A DNA stretch of 64,000 nucleotides from Domibacillus aminovorans (GCF_001643235.1 NZ_LQWY01000073.1:62001-126000); one strand, 5' to 3'; numbered from the stretch's first letter, positions 1-8,485 are shown. Program-made: numbers and translations. Notes: generated from the sequence alone by a model not told the origin.

Positions 1-269
1 GCCGATCGAATGTAAGGGTAACAGCCATCAATCCAGGACCGATTGCAACACCGTTTTTTGACAAGGCAGATCCAGAAGGCACATACGTGAAAAATGCAAG
101 TAAGCTTATGCTAGACCCCGCTGATGTGTCGAAAAAAACAATAGCGGTTATCGGCCAACCGGTGCGGGAAGTTAATATACCGAAATGGATGGCTGTGGGC
201 AGTTTCATTCATTCTTTATTTCCTGGAACCGTCGAACGGATGGGACGAAAAGCATTTTTCCAGAAATAA
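1..269 (+). CDS. yqjQ: Short-chain dehydrogenase/reductase, C-terminal part (YqjQ-like), cut by window edge
   Basis: Only the last 89 codons or so are present; the reading frame is open from base 3. The fragment begins with RVTAINPGPIATPFF, the strand and loop after the catalytic Tyr-Lys of classical SDR enzymes, where the NPG motif contacts the nicotinamide cofactor. The rest is the helical C-terminus ending GRKAFFQK. The Rossmann GxxxGxG site and the catalytic residues lie outside the window. SDR enzymes are NAD(P)-dependent oxidoreductases; the substrate cannot be told. The yqjQ name rests on position next to yqkD/yqkF and nudF, as in Bacillus. An ATG at 87 is internal, not a start. Confidence 0.85.
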   Translation, partial: RSNVRVTAINPGPIATPFFDKADPEGTYVKNASKLMLDPADVSKKTIAVIGQPVREVNIPKWMAVGSFIHSLFPGTVERMGRKAFFQK

Positions 270-301
270 GAAAGAGGAGCTGATGCTGAAGCTCCTCTTT
301 C
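270..301. terminator. Bidirectional hairpin between convergent yqjQ and yqkD
   Basis: A perfect 12-bp stem (270-281 with 290-301) encloses an 8-base loop. It lies between two convergent genes and touches the yqkD stop codon. The T tract on either side is short and interrupted, so it is a fair but not ideal intrinsic terminator. Confidence 0.7.
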
Positions 302-1269
302 TATCGTTCAGGACTCAATTCATATTTCATTAAAAAGTGATCGATTGCCTCTTCATATTGCTCCGGATTTTCGTTGTAAGACTGTGCATGAACACCGTTG
401 GGTGCCATGTACAATTCTTTCGGTCCATTTTTTTCTTTAAACAGTGCTTCAGTCATCTCAGGCAAAATAAAATCATCATCTTGGCTGTGAATAAACAGCA
501 CTGGTTTTTCAATATTCCTTACCGCTTTAAGAGGCGACAATTCAGATAGTTTATAGCGGGCGCGCAGCCAGACGGTCCATTCGGCAATCGTCATTAAGAA
601 GCGTGGCGCCCAGCCAATTTCCCTATTCATCTGATGCTGTATTTGTTTCCCGAATTCAGAAAATGGACAGTCGGCCACATAAAAGTCAGCACGGTCTTCT
701 ACCGTGCCGGCATACAAAAGGAGCGTAACAGCCCCCATTGATTCCCCGTGAATGCCGAAGCGGACATGATCTCCTTCACGACGGATTAATTCGTCCACAA
801 CCGCTTTTAAATCTCTTTTTTCAAAGTGACCGTAACTCGTAAATGTGCCTTCTGATTCCCCGTGCCGGCGGTGATCATACAAAATAGCGTTAAATCCACG
901 TTTTAAAAATAAATTCATATATTTAATTGAATTTATTTTATGTTCAGTGACACCGTGGCAAAAAATTACATACGAGTTTCCAGGGTTTGGCGTAATAAAC
1001 ACACTTTTTAATCGAATGCCGTCTGCCGTTGTGATCCATACATCTTCTTTCGGTAACAGATCATATATATGTCGATTGAAACGGCCGGCTTTCGTTTCTC
1101 GTTCAACGATTGAAGCATCCGCTTTTTTCCTCATATATAAAATACGGTTAGACATATAGATGCCTGCACCAGCTGCTAATAATATAGCTGCGGAACCGCC
1201 GGAAATGACTGTTTTTTTTATAGTCGATGTGCGTCGTAATTGGCTATTTTTACTGTATCTTGAATCCAT
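301..1269 (-). CDS. yqkD: Membrane-anchored alpha/beta hydrolase YqkD
   Basis: A 322-residue protein with an N-terminal hydrophobic segment at about residues 20-38, then an alpha/beta-hydrolase domain. The nucleophile elbow is GIHGESMGA with Ser177; the likely acid is in the Asp run 264-266 (HSQDDD) and the His is 294. The YDHRRHGES motif near residue 131 is typical of the YqkD group. It probably hydrolyses an ester or amide at the outer membrane face; the substrate is unknown. The chosen ATG has a good ribosome site (GGAGG, 10 bases upstream) and lies inside the end of yqkF, a 52-base overlap, so the two minus-strand genes are probably translationally coupled. Confidence 0.85.
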   Translation of the reverse strand: MDSRYSKNSQLRRTSTIKKTVISGGSAAILLAAGAGIYMSNRILYMRKKADASIVERETKAGRFNRHIYDLLPKEDVWITTADGIRLKSVFITPNPGNSYVIFCHGVTEHKINSIKYMNLFLKRGFNAILYDHRRHGESEGTFTSYGHFEKRDLKAVVDELIRREGDHVRFGIHGESMGAVTLLLYAGTVEDRADFYVADCPFSEFGKQIQHQMNREIGWAPRFLMTIAEWTVWLRARYKLSELSPLKAVRNIEKPVLFIHSQDDDFILPEMTEALFKEKNGPKELYMAPNGVHAQSYNENPEQYEEAIDHFLMKYELSPER

Positions 1270-2141
1270 TTGTACTCTTCCTCCGTCAGCGCGGTTTCAC
1301 GTACCGCACGAGCATTTTCTTTTAGCTGTTCGATGGAGCTAGCACCAGCGACGACCGCACCGGCTGCCGGATAGTGCAGCACGTAGCGAAAAGCAAGACC
1401 GTTTAATGTACGTTCAGACGGACGATCACGTTCAAGTGTCGTTAAAATAGACGTTAACTCTGCCTCGTCATACCAATTCAATCCTTTTTTTGCTGCTTTT
1501 GAAAGCTTCTCGCGCCAATTTGCGCTTAGTAGACCGAAAGCAATCGGACCGCGGGCAACGACACTGACGCCATTCTCTGCTAAAATGGGAAGCACCTGAA
1601 TTTCAGGACGGCGGTCTAAGATGCTGTACTGCATCATGACGCTTGAAATGGAAGACCGTTTTACATATTGATTAATAACTGTCGGACGGATCGATGAAAT
1701 GCCGTATGTACGGATGAATCCTTCTTCCTTTAGTTCTTCAAAGGCTTCAATAGTCTCATCAATCGGATCATCAAGTGTGCCGCCGTGTAGCTGATACAAG
1801 TCGATATAGTCAGTACCAAGCCGTTTCAAGCTTTGCTTCGCCGCTTCTTTAATGTGTGCTTTAGAAGGATCCCATGTCCAGCTGTCTTTTGAATCGGTCC
1901 AGCGGTTTCCCGCTTTTGAAGCGATGACTACTTGATCACGAACAGATCGAAGTGTTTTCCCAATGAGCTGCTCGTTTACCCCGAAATTGTAAAGGTCAGC
2001 TGTATCAAAATATGTAATACCTTCATCGAGAGCGGCGTTTAAAATTGCTTCAGCATGGTGCTCTTCTGTGCCGATGGACATGCAGCCGAGTCCTAGTTCA
2101 CTAACGATGATACCAGTGTTGCCTAATTCACGTGTATTCAT
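1218..2141 (-). CDS. yqkF: Aldo/keto reductase YqkF
   Basis: About 307 residues of the aldo/keto reductase fold. Visible are the FDTADLYNFG motif carrying the catalytic Asp and Tyr, the VVIASKAGN segment with the catalytic Lys, and LYQLHGG, where the His completes the active site. The family reduces carbonyl compounds with NADPH; the natural substrate of YqkF is unknown. The ATG at 2141 is preferred over the in-frame GTG at 2150, because that GTG is part of the ribosome site AGGTAGGTG. It heads a two-gene unit with yqkD and is divergent from nudF, with only 64 bases between the two start codons. Confidence 0.88.
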   Translation of the reverse strand: MNTRELGNTGIIVSELGLGCMSIGTEEHHAEAILNAALDEGITYFDTADLYNFGVNEQLIGKTLRSVRDQVVIASKAGNRWTDSKDSWTWDPSKAHIKEAAKQSLKRLGTDYIDLYQLHGGTLDDPIDETIEAFEELKEEGFIRTYGISSIRPTVINQYVKRSSISSVMMQYSILDRRPEIQVLPILAENGVSVVARGPIAFGLLSANWREKLSKAAKKGLNWYDEAELTSILTTLERDRPSERTLNGLAFRYVLHYPAAGAVVAGASSIEQLKENARAVRETALTEEEYKWIQDTVKIANYDAHRL

Positions 2142-2205
2142 TTCAATCACCTACCTTTTTTTGTAGTGTATCATAAGGAGGAAGAAAAAAGAAAAGAGGA
2201 TACTT

Positions 2206-2751
2206 ATGCATAAATTTGAAGAAAAAACGATTAAAACAAACCCCATTTACAGAGGAAAAGTGATCAGCCTGCAAGTCGATGATGTATTATTACCAGACGG
2301 AACAGAAGCGAAGCGGGAACTCATTAAACATCCGGGTGCCGTCTGTGTGATCGCCTTAACAGATGACAAAAAAATCATTCTCGTTGAGCAGTATCGCAAA
2401 GCACTTGAACGACCGCTTGTTGAAGTGCCAGCAGGGAAATTGGAGCCGGGTGAAGTTCCGGAATTGTCAGCAAAACGAGAGCTTGAAGAAGAAACGGGCT
2501 ATCGTCCCGGTCGCATCACACACGTGCAGTCATTTTACACATCGCCAGGATTTGCAGACGAAATTGTTCATGTGTTTCTCGCGGAAGACCTTGTAAAAGT
2601 AGAAGATGGACTCACTGTAGACGATGATGAATTTGTCGAATTAATGGAAGTGACGATTGAAGAAGCAGAGCAGCTGTTAAAAGAAGACCGTATTTATGAT
2701 GCGAAAACGATGTGGGCTCTGCAGTATGTCCGATTAAACGATCTGGTATAA
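2206..2751 (+). CDS. nudF: ADP-ribose pyrophosphatase NudF
   Basis: A 181-residue Nudix hydrolase. The Nudix box is complete and matches Gx5Ex7REUxEExGU, starting GKLEPGE and ending RELEEETGY, at about residues 76-98. The upstream strand with LVEQYRKALERPLVEVPAG is characteristic of ADP-ribose pyrophosphatases (YqkG/NudF), which split ADP-ribose into AMP and ribose 5-phosphate. Length is normal for the family. The start ATG follows AGAGGATACTT. Its stop overlaps the predicted SigE promoter of spoIIM, so read-through into spoIIM is expected since no terminator is seen between them. Confidence 0.93.
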   Translation: MHKFEEKTIKTNPIYRGKVISLQVDDVLLPDGTEAKRELIKHPGAVCVIALTDDKKIILVEQYRKALERPLVEVPAGKLEPGEVPELSAKRELEEETGYRPGRITHVQSFYTSPGFADEIVHVFLAEDLVKVEDGLTVDDDEFVELMEVTIEEAEQLLKEDRIYDAKTMWALQYVRLNDLV

Positions 2752-2774
2752 TTGGTTTCCTCCCCTCATATAGT
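2746..2774 (+). promoter_or_regulatory. Predicted SigE promoter of spoIIM
   Basis: -35 GTATAAT (2746-2752) and -10 CATATAGT (2767-2774) are separated by 14 bases. This fits the SigE consensus KMATATT-N14/15-CATACAHT at 5 of 7 and most -10 positions. spoIIM is a known SigE target in B. subtilis. The -35 overlaps the nudF stop codon. The expected mRNA start is near 2781, giving a leader of only about 20 bases. Confidence 0.6.
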
Positions 2775-2793
2775 GGGCAAAAGAGAGGGGAGG
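2759..2793 (+). promoter_or_regulatory. Inverted repeat pairing the spoIIM Shine-Dalgarno with the promoter spacer
   Basis: CCTCCCCTC (2759-2767) and GAGGGGAGG (2785-2793) form a perfect 9-bp GC-rich stem with a 17-base loop. The 3' arm is the spoIIM ribosome site; the 5' arm is in the SigE promoter spacer, upstream of the expected mRNA start. There is no T tract after the stem, so it is not an ordinary terminator. Confidence 0.75.
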
Positions 2794-2802
2794 CCTTCAT
2801 TT

Positions 2803-3432
2803 ATGTGGACTGCCATCAATCATCACATTCAAAAACGGGCAGCACTTTATCTTTTTACAGCGGTACTTCTCATGACAGGGACCGTATTTGGTGCCCTGAT
2901 GGTGAATAGCATGATGCCGCTTCAAAAGTCAGAGCTTTATTCATACGTAAAAGAATTTTTTACACAAGCATCTTCCGGCAGTGTTGCGAATCCTATTGAT
3001 TTATTCTGGGAAAGTGTAATTCATAACATAAAATTTACGGGTGCAATGTGGGTCGCAGGCATATCGGTAATTGGTTTGCCGCTTATTTTTATTTTGCTAT
3101 TTTTAAAAGGAGCTGTTACCGGTTTTTCCGTCGGTTTTCTTATTCAGCAAATGAAATGGGACGGGCTCTGGCTTGCCCTTTGTACCATTTTGCCCCAAAA
3201 TATGATACTTATTCCTGCTTTTTTATTTACAGCCGTGATGTCGGCATCTTGCTCAATCCGTCTTCTACAAAAATTAACGGTGCGCCAAACTGTTCCGCTG
3301 CCTGTAGCGAAAAGTATGATGACGTATCTCGGATATGCAGGTGCCGTTACGGTGGCGATTCTTGTTGCAGCATTTATTGAAGCATTTGTGTCCAGCCAAC
3401 TAATGAATGTTCTTATAAATAAATTCTTTTGA
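2803..3432 (+). CDS. spoIIM: Stage II sporulation protein M
   Basis: About 209 residues, with several hydrophobic helices (near residues 15-35, 75-105, 120-160 and 175-200). SpoIIM belongs to the DMP complex with SpoIID and SpoIIP that remodels peptidoglycan at the septum during engulfment in the mother cell. Recognition comes from the conserved LYLFTAVLLMTGTVFGALMVN segment and its place directly before fur. The ATG at 2803 is chosen because a strong GGGGAGG lies 9 bases upstream and the protein then aligns with B. subtilis SpoIIM; an in-frame ATG at 2752 would add 17 residues lying inside the promoter. Expression is likely from the SigE promoter described separately. Confidence 0.9.
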   Translation: MWTAINHHIQKRAALYLFTAVLLMTGTVFGALMVNSMMPLQKSELYSYVKEFFTQASSGSVANPIDLFWESVIHNIKFTGAMWVAGISVIGLPLIFILLFLKGAVTGFSVGFLIQQMKWDGLWLALCTILPQNMILIPAFLFTAVMSASCSIRLLQKLTVRQTVPLPVAKSMMTYLGYAGAVTVAILVAAFIEAFVSSQLMNVLINKFF

Positions 3433-3466
3433 TTCATAGCATCATTTTGTTATAATGAAAATTATA
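3429..3466 (+). promoter_or_regulatory. Sigma-A promoter of fur with a palindrome over the -10
   Basis: TTGATT (3429-3434), 16 bases, TATAAT (3451-3456). The -10 forms the left half of TATAAT-gaaa-ATTATA (3451-3466), a perfect 6-bp inverted repeat. The left half with one more T equals a PerR half-site (TTATAAT), and B. subtilis fur is PerR-controlled, but the 4-base gap differs from the usual 1-base gap of PerR boxes, so the operator call is tentative. Confidence 0.65.
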
Positions 3467-3487
3467 TAGGCGAGGGAGGGGACAACA

Positions 3488-3970
3488 ATGGAAAGCCGGA
3501 TTGACCGTATTAAAAAACAGCTGCATGCAGCAAGCTACAAATTAACACCGCAGCGCGAAGCTACTGTGCGTGTTCTTCTTGAACATGAAGAGGATCATTT
3601 AAGCGCTGAAGACGTGTACCTCCTCGTTAAAGAAAAAGCGCCTGAAATTGGGTTGGCTACAGTCTACAGAACGCTTGAACTATTAAACGAACTCAAAGTA
3701 GTAGATAAAATAAACTTTGGAGATGGCGTCTCTCGCTATGACCTCAGACAAGAAGGCGCAGCACATTTCCATCATCATCTTGTTTGCATTGAATGCGGCG
3801 CAGTGGATGAAATTCAAGAAGACTTACTTGATGATGTGGAAGAAATTGTTGAAAGCAGATGGAATTTTCAAATTAAAGATCATCGCTTGACGTTTCATGG
3901 CATTTGCAGCAGATGCCACACGAAAGAAGATGATGAAAAAGAAGATCTTGAAAAACAGCATGTTGAATAA
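3488..3970 (+). CDS. fur: Ferric uptake regulator, Fur family
   Basis: A 160-residue metalloregulator. The N-terminal winged helix contains LTPQREATVRVLLEHEEDHLS and the recognition helix ATVYRTLELL. The C-terminal dimer domain has the HFHHHLVC metal site and two Cys-x-x-Cys pairs (CIECG and CSRCH) that bind structural zinc. It is slightly longer than B. subtilis Fur because of an acidic tail. Position between spoIIM and xerD is the Bacillus fur locus, which favours Fur over PerR or Zur. It represses iron uptake genes when loaded with iron. Ribosome site GAGGGAGGGG. Confidence 0.93.
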   Translation: MESRIDRIKKQLHAASYKLTPQREATVRVLLEHEEDHLSAEDVYLLVKEKAPEIGLATVYRTLELLNELKVVDKINFGDGVSRYDLRQEGAAHFHHHLVCIECGAVDEIQEDLLDDVEEIVESRWNFQIKDHRLTFHGICSRCHTKEDDEKEDLEKQHVE

Positions 3971-4000
3971 AACCTTTCGATTGAATTCGAAAGGTTTTTT
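3971..4000 (+). terminator. Intrinsic terminator of fur
   Basis: A perfect 10-bp stem (3971-3980 with 3987-3996), loop TTGAAT, followed by a T run to 4000. It starts directly after the fur stop codon. Confidence 0.9.
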
Positions 4001-4018
4001 ATAATTAGGGGTGATGAT

Positions 4019-4909
4019 ATGAAAGAGCATATGAAAGACTTTCTTCATTTTTTAATTGTCGAGAAAGGGTTGGCGGACAATACAATTGCCGCGTACCGGC
4101 GCGATCTTGTTCACTACACGGACTATTTAGAAAAAGTTGAACAGCTAACGATAAACAATGTGAAGCGAGTACATATTTTACACTTCCTGGAGCAGTTAAA
4201 AGAGCAGGGGAAATCGTCAAAAACGATTGCCCGTCACATATCTACGATCCGTTCATGGCATCACTTTTTAATACAAGACCGCGTAACTGATCACGACCCG
4301 ACCCATCATATTGAAACGCCAAAATCAGGCCGATCGCTTCCGAAAGTGCTTAGCATGGATGAAACAGAAGCACTTCTTTCAGCATCGGACGTATCGACAC
4401 CGCTCGGCATGCGTGATAAAGCAATGATGGAACTCATGTATGCATCCGGTTTACGCGTCAGTGAATTAACATCATTAAATAAAGAAGATGTACATTTGAT
4501 GATGGGATTTGTCCGCTGTACGGGAAAAGGAGATAAAGAGCGGATCGTTCCGACAGGACGCCATGCGCTTGAAGCAATGGAACGATATTTGCAACATGGG
4601 CGGCCAGAGCTTGTGTCGAAAAAACATAGTGACGATGCACTATTTTTAAATCATTATGGCAAGCGGCTGACGCGACAAGGGTTCTGGAAAATTATTAAAG
4701 CACTAGCGAAAAAAGCGACGATTGAAAAAGAGATGACGCCGCACACACTCAGACATTCATTTGCAACTCATCTTTTAGAGAATGGAGCAGATTTACGCGC
4801 TGTGCAGGAAATGCTTGGCCATGCAGACATTTCAACAACACAAATTTACACACATGTGACAAAAACAAGGTTAAAAGATGTCTATTCAAAGTTTCACCCG
4901 CGTGCCTGA
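4019..4909 (+). CDS. xerD: Site-specific tyrosine recombinase XerD
   Basis: A 296-residue recombinase, the usual XerD length. N-terminal SAM-like core-binding domain at about 1-90, then the catalytic domain. All catalytic residues are visible: Arg146 (ASGLRVSEL), Lys170 (TGKGDKE), His242 and Arg245 ([10 protein letters not shown]), His268 (LGHAD) and the nucleophile Tyr277. With a partner XerC it resolves chromosome dimers at dif. Position next to fur matches B. subtilis xerD (ripX). The start follows AGGGGTGAT. It is not a mobile-element integrase: no att-like repeats or cargo surround it. Confidence 0.95.
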   Translation: MKEHMKDFLHFLIVEKGLADNTIAAYRRDLVHYTDYLEKVEQLTINNVKRVHILHFLEQLKEQGKSSKTIARHISTIRSWHHFLIQDRVTDHDPTHHIETPKSGRSLPKVLSMDETEALLSASDVSTPLGMRDKAMMELMYASGLRVSELTSLNKEDVHLMMGFVRCTGKGDKERIVPTGRHALEAMERYLQHGRPELVSKKHSDDALFLNHYGKRLTRQGFWKIIKALAKKATIEKEMTPHTLRHSFATHLLENGADLRAVQEMLGHADISTTQIYTHVTKTRLKDVYSKFHPRA

Positions 4910-4929
4910 ATTCTTTCAGGCGCTTTTTG
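4902..4929 (+). terminator. Intrinsic terminator of xerD
   Basis: Stem GCCTGAA (4904-4910) / TTCAGGC (4915-4921), loop TTCT, extended by two pairs, followed by GCTTTTTG. The stem includes the xerD stop codon. Confidence 0.8.
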
Positions 4930-4955
4930 TAAATCTAAAACAGATCGATTATAAT
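4927..4955 (+). promoter_or_regulatory. Sigma-A promoter of the drm-punA-pdp operon
   Basis: TTGTAA (4927-4932), 17 bases, TATAAT (4950-4955). The -35 sits in the T tract of the xerD terminator. The long leader (about 75 bases) holds the palindromes described next. Confidence 0.75.
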
Positions 4956-4962
4956 AACAAGG

Positions 4963-4980
4963 AGAAGTCAGACTTCTGAC
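4963..4980 (+). promoter_or_regulatory. Interleaved palindromes at the drm transcription start, putative operator
   Basis: AGAAGT-cag-ACTTCT (4963-4977) overlaps GTCAGA-ct-TCTGAC (4967-4980); both are perfect. They start 7 bases after the -10, over the expected mRNA start, an ideal place for a repressor. The regulator is not identifiable from here. Confidence 0.55.
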
Positions 4981-5037
4981 GATGAGCAGTTTAACCGGTG
5001 GAAGGGTAAAAAATAAAAACAACTATAAGGAAGGGGT

Positions 5038-6231
5038 ATGATGAAAATGAAGAATCATCGATTTAATCGGATTCACTTAATTGTGCTTGATTCAGTAGGG
5101 ATTGGAGAAGCGCCAGATGCAGCACAGTTCGGTGATGAAGGTGCTGACACACTTGGCCATATTGCAGAGCGAATGGGCGGATTAAACATGCCAAATATGG
5201 CATCACTCGGCCTGTCAAATATAAGAGAAATTAACGGAATTGCGAAAGCTTCGCCGCCGCTTGCTTTTTATACAAAAATGCAGGAAGCGTCAACAGGTAA
5301 AGATACGATGACGGGTCATTGGGAAATAATGGGTTTGAATATCCAGACGCCATTTCAAGTATTTCCAGATGGTTTTCCAGAATCATTAATTGAAGAACTT
5401 GAACAAAGGACAGGCCGGAAAGTGATCGGCAACAAGCCGGCGAGCGGAACGGAAATCCTTGATGAACTTGGCAAAGAACATGTAGAAACGGGTGCGCTTA
5501 TTGTTTATACGTCAGCGGATTCCGTGCTGCAAATTGCTGCCCATGAAGATATCGTGCCAATTGATGAATTGTATCGCATTTGCGAAACGGCTCGTGAGAT
5601 GACAAAAACGGGTGATTATATGGTCGGCCGTGTGATTGCCCGTCCATTTATTGGAGAACCGGGAAAATTTGAAAGGACCACTAATCGCCATGACTATGCG
5701 TTAAAACCATTTGGCCGTACCGTCATGAACGAATTAAAAGACGCGAATTTCGATGTCATTGCGGTCGGGAAAATTGCCGATATTTATGATGGAGAAGGCG
5801 TGACAGAAGCGATTCGGACGAAATCCAATATGGACGGAATGGACACGTTTATCGACGTCGCAAAAAAAGAATTTAACGGTTTGTCGTTTATAAATTTAGT
5901 TGATTTTGACGCACTTTTTGGCCATCGACGTGACCCGGAAGGCTACGGCAGGGCACTTGAAGAATTTGATGCACGTCTACCAGAATTGATGGATGTATTA
6001 CATGAAGATGATTTGCTCATTTTAACAGCAGATCACGGGAATGATCCTGTACATGCCGGAACGGATCATACGCGCGAATACGTACCTTTGCTCGTTTATT
6101 CAAAGAAGTTCTCAATTGGAAGCCAATTAGCATTGCGTACAACATTTGCGGATATTGGCGCGTCTATTGCGGATAACTTTAATATCAAAATGCCTAAATA
6201 CGGAAAAAGTTTTATGGAGGAATTACGATGA
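5038..6231 (+). CDS. deoB: Phosphopentomutase
   Basis: A 397-residue enzyme (drm in B. subtilis) of the alkaline-phosphatase superfamily that interconverts ribose or deoxyribose 1-phosphate and 5-phosphate. Metal-binding motifs are visible: [11 protein letters not shown] at the N-terminus, [10 protein letters not shown] with the phosphorylated Thr, and the C-terminal LTADHGNDP and GTDHTREY. It is the first gene of a nucleoside salvage operon; its stop overlaps the start of punA by 4 bases (ATGA), so the two are translationally coupled. Start ATG follows AAGGAAGGGGT; a second ATG six bases on is also possible. Confidence 0.95.
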   Translation: MMKMKNHRFNRIHLIVLDSVGIGEAPDAAQFGDEGADTLGHIAERMGGLNMPNMASLGLSNIREINGIAKASPPLAFYTKMQEASTGKDTMTGHWEIMGLNIQTPFQVFPDGFPESLIEELEQRTGRKVIGNKPASGTEILDELGKEHVETGALIVYTSADSVLQIAAHEDIVPIDELYRICETAREMTKTGDYMVGRVIARPFIGEPGKFERTTNRHDYALKPFGRTVMNELKDANFDVIAVGKIADIYDGEGVTEAIRTKSNMDGMDTFIDVAKKEFNGLSFINLVDFDALFGHRRDPEGYGRALEEFDARLPELMDVLHEDDLLILTADHGNDPVHAGTDHTREYVPLLVYSKKFSIGSQLALRTTFADIGASIADNFNIKMPKYGKSFMEELR

Positions 6232-7043
6232 ACTATACAGCTATTGAGGAAGCGGCGCAATATTTAACGGAGAAACTAGATAACAAACCGGAAATCGGCA
6301 TGATTTTGGGTTCTGGTCTTGGTGTACTGGCAGATGAAGTAGAACAGGCTATGTCGATTCCATATGAAGAGATTCCTCATTTTCCGGTGTCAACGGTGGA
6401 AGGACATACAGGAGAGCTTGTCATTGGAACATTATCTGGTAAAACGGTAGCCGCAATGAAAGGACGCTTTCATTATTATGAAGGCTATTCATTTGAACAG
6501 GTCACATTCCCGGTACGCGTTATGAAAGAACTTGGCATTGAAACGATCATCGTCACAAATGCAGCGGGTGGTGTAAATGAATCATTTAAGCCAGGCGATT
6601 TAATGCTTATTGCGGATCATTTAAATTTAATGGGTGGCAATCCACTGATCGGTAAAAACGATCATCGTCTTGGCGTACGTTTTCCAGATATGTCTGAAGC
6701 ATACAGCCGTGAACTGCGCAGCCTCGCCAAAGAAGCGGCAGCAAAAATAGGCATATCTGTTTGGGAAGGTGTGTATGCAGGGAATACAGGACCGGCGTAT
6801 GAAACACCAGCAGAAGTTCGCATGGCACGCGTTCTTGGCGCAGATGCGGTCGGCATGTCAACGGTACCTGAAGTGATCGCTGCCCGTCATGGCGGGATGA
6901 AGGTTCTCGGTATTTCATGCATTTCCAATATGGCATCCGGCATTCTGAATCAACCGCTTACACATGACGAAGTAATCGAAACGACGGAAAAAGTGCGCGT
7001 TGACTTTTTAGATTATGTAAAAGAAATCGTCAAATTTCTATAA
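6228..7043 (+). CDS. punA: Purine-nucleoside phosphorylase
   Basis: A 271-residue trimeric-type phosphorylase (pupG in B. subtilis) that splits purine nucleosides with phosphate to free base and ribose 1-phosphate, the substrate of DeoB. Seen are the phosphate loop [27 protein letters not shown] and the C-terminal NMASG. Length and motif order are typical of type I PNP for guanosine and inosine. It overlaps deoB by 4 bases and is followed after 14 bases by pdp, giving one operon for the release and use of nucleoside sugars. Confidence 0.95.
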   Translation: MNYTAIEEAAQYLTEKLDNKPEIGMILGSGLGVLADEVEQAMSIPYEEIPHFPVSTVEGHTGELVIGTLSGKTVAAMKGRFHYYEGYSFEQVTFPVRVMKELGIETIIVTNAAGGVNESFKPGDLMLIADHLNLMGGNPLIGKNDHRLGVRFPDMSEAYSRELRSLAKEAAAKIGISVWEGVYAGNTGPAYETPAEVRMARVLGADAVGMSTVPEVIAARHGGMKVLGISCISNMASGILNQPLTHDEVIETTEKVRVDFLDYVKEIVKFL

Positions 7044-7057
7044 AAGGTGTGATTCCA

Positions 7058-8362
7058 ATGAGAATGGTCGATATTATTTATAAAAAAAGAAACGGCAACG
7101 AATTAACAGAGGCAGAAATTCAATTTTTCATTGAAGGCTATACAAAAGGAGTTATTCCAGATTATCAAGCATCTGCGCTCATGATGGCGATTTATTTTCA
7201 AGGAATGCTCCCACGTGAAACAGCTCTATTAACGAAAGCAATGGTGGATTCGGGTGAATCGATCGATTTGTCAGCGATTGAAGGCTATAAAGTCGATAAG
7301 CACTCAACGGGCGGTGTAGGAGACAAAGTCACATTGATTGTCGGACCGCTCGTCGCATCAGCTGGCGTACCGGTCGCAAAAATGTCAGGTCGCGGACTCG
7401 GTCATACAGGCGGCACGCTCGACAAATTGGAGTCAATTGACGGCTTTAACATTGAAATGACAGAAGAACAGTTTATCGGCAATGTGAATAAGCATAAATT
7501 AGCCGTTACCGGACAGACTGGCAACCTAGCGCCTGCTGATAAAAAACTGTATGCACTACGCGACGTGACAGCGACAGTCGAATCGATTCCGCTTATTGCC
7601 GGTTCGATTATGAGTAAAAAACTAGCGTCAGGTGCAGACAGTATTGTGTTAGATGTAAAAACAGGTTCCGGGGCATTTATGAAAACGCTTGAAGATTCAG
7701 AAGCATTGGCGAAAGAAATGGTCGACATTGGTAACAACTTAGGAAAAACAACGGTTGCGGTCATTAGCGATATGAACCAGCCGCTTGGGTTTGAAGTCGG
7801 CAACGCGAATGAGATTAAAGAAGCAGTCGCCATTTTACAGGGAGCAAAAGTAAAGGATCTGCGGAGCTTGTCACTTGAAATTGCAACACACATGACCGTA
7901 CTCGCCGGCGCATACAGCGATTATGACGAAGCATATGCAGCACTGGCACAAAATCTGGAAAACGGCAAAGCGTTTGAAGTGTTCCGTCAGTTTGTGATCG
8001 CACAGGGCGGCAATATTGCTATGATTGATGATCTGAACAAGCTTCCACAGGCTGCTCATCATATTCATGTTACATCGGACAAAGAAGGGTACGTAACTGA
8101 AATTGACGCCGAATCAATTGGTACCGCAGCCATGTATTTAGGAGCAGGACGTGCGACGAAAGAGGACAGTGTTAATCATGCAGTCGGTATTACATTAAAC
8201 AAAAAAATCGGTGATATCGTGAAAAAAGGGGATGTCCTCGTCACGCTGCATGCCGATACAGCGACACCGGATAATTCGATTCAAAAAGTCAAAGAAGCAT
8301 ACTGTTTTAAGGAAGGACATGTAGAACGGCCAACATTAATATACAAAGTGATTCGGGGCTGA
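7058..8362 (+). CDS. pdp: Pyrimidine-nucleoside phosphorylase
   Basis: A 434-residue enzyme of the thymidine/pyrimidine phosphorylase family. The signature SGRGLGHTGGTLDKLE and the phosphate motif KHSTGGVGDK are intact, as is the C-terminal domain. It cleaves uridine and thymidine. The ATG at 7058 follows AAAAGGTGTGATTCCA and matches the B. subtilis N-terminus MRMVDII; the in-frame GTG at 7049 belongs to the ribosome site. In B. subtilis pdp sits with dra-nupC while dacF follows pupG here; in this genome pdp occupies the dacF position in front of spoIIA. Confidence 0.94.
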   Translation: MRMVDIIYKKRNGNELTEAEIQFFIEGYTKGVIPDYQASALMMAIYFQGMLPRETALLTKAMVDSGESIDLSAIEGYKVDKHSTGGVGDKVTLIVGPLVASAGVPVAKMSGRGLGHTGGTLDKLESIDGFNIEMTEEQFIGNVNKHKLAVTGQTGNLAPADKKLYALRDVTATVESIPLIAGSIMSKKLASGADSIVLDVKTGSGAFMKTLEDSEALAKEMVDIGNNLGKTTVAVISDMNQPLGFEVGNANEIKEAVAILQGAKVKDLRSLSLEIATHMTVLAGAYSDYDEAYAALAQNLENGKAFEVFRQFVIAQGGNIAMIDDLNKLPQAAHHIHVTSDKEGYVTEIDAESIGTAAMYLGAGRATKEDSVNHAVGITLNKKIGDIVKKGDVLVTLHADTATPDNSIQKVKEAYCFKEGHVERPTLIYKVIRG

Positions 8363-8382
8363 CATTCGTCAGTCTCTTTTTT
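8358..8382 (+). terminator. Weak terminator of pdp
   Basis: Stem CTGAC (8359-8363) / GTCAG (8368-8372) with loop ATTC, then TCTCTTTTTTT. The stem is short, so partial read-through into spoIIA is possible. Confidence 0.6.
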
Positions 8383-8384
8383 TA

Positions 8385-8452
8385 TGTCGAAAATTAAGGT
8401 GTTTTTCCTACTTTTGTAAAGGAGAAGGATAAAAGGGAAGAAAAATCGAAAT
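8385..8452 (+). promoter_or_regulatory. Spo0A box and SigH-type promoter of spoIIA
   Basis: TGTCGAA (8385-8391) is a perfect 0A box. Further on, AGGATAA (8426-8432) and CGAAAT (8447-8452), 14 bases apart, fit a SigH promoter (AGGAWWT and GAAT). B. subtilis spoIIA is switched on by phosphorylated Spo0A with SigH, so both elements are expected in this position. The 0A box lies about 70 bases upstream of the expected mRNA start. Confidence 0.65.
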
Positions 8453-8485
8453 GGAACGTATCAGCATGAAAAGGAGGAATGCAAC

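Noticed and set aside
4019-4909. Tyrosine recombinase as sign of a mobile element
   Set aside because: Sequence and location next to fur identify housekeeping XerD; no att repeats, tRNA or cargo genes nearby.
7402-7893. 163-codon open frame antisense to pdp
   Set aside because: A shadow of a well-conserved gene; no ribosome site, and the protein has no recognisable motif.
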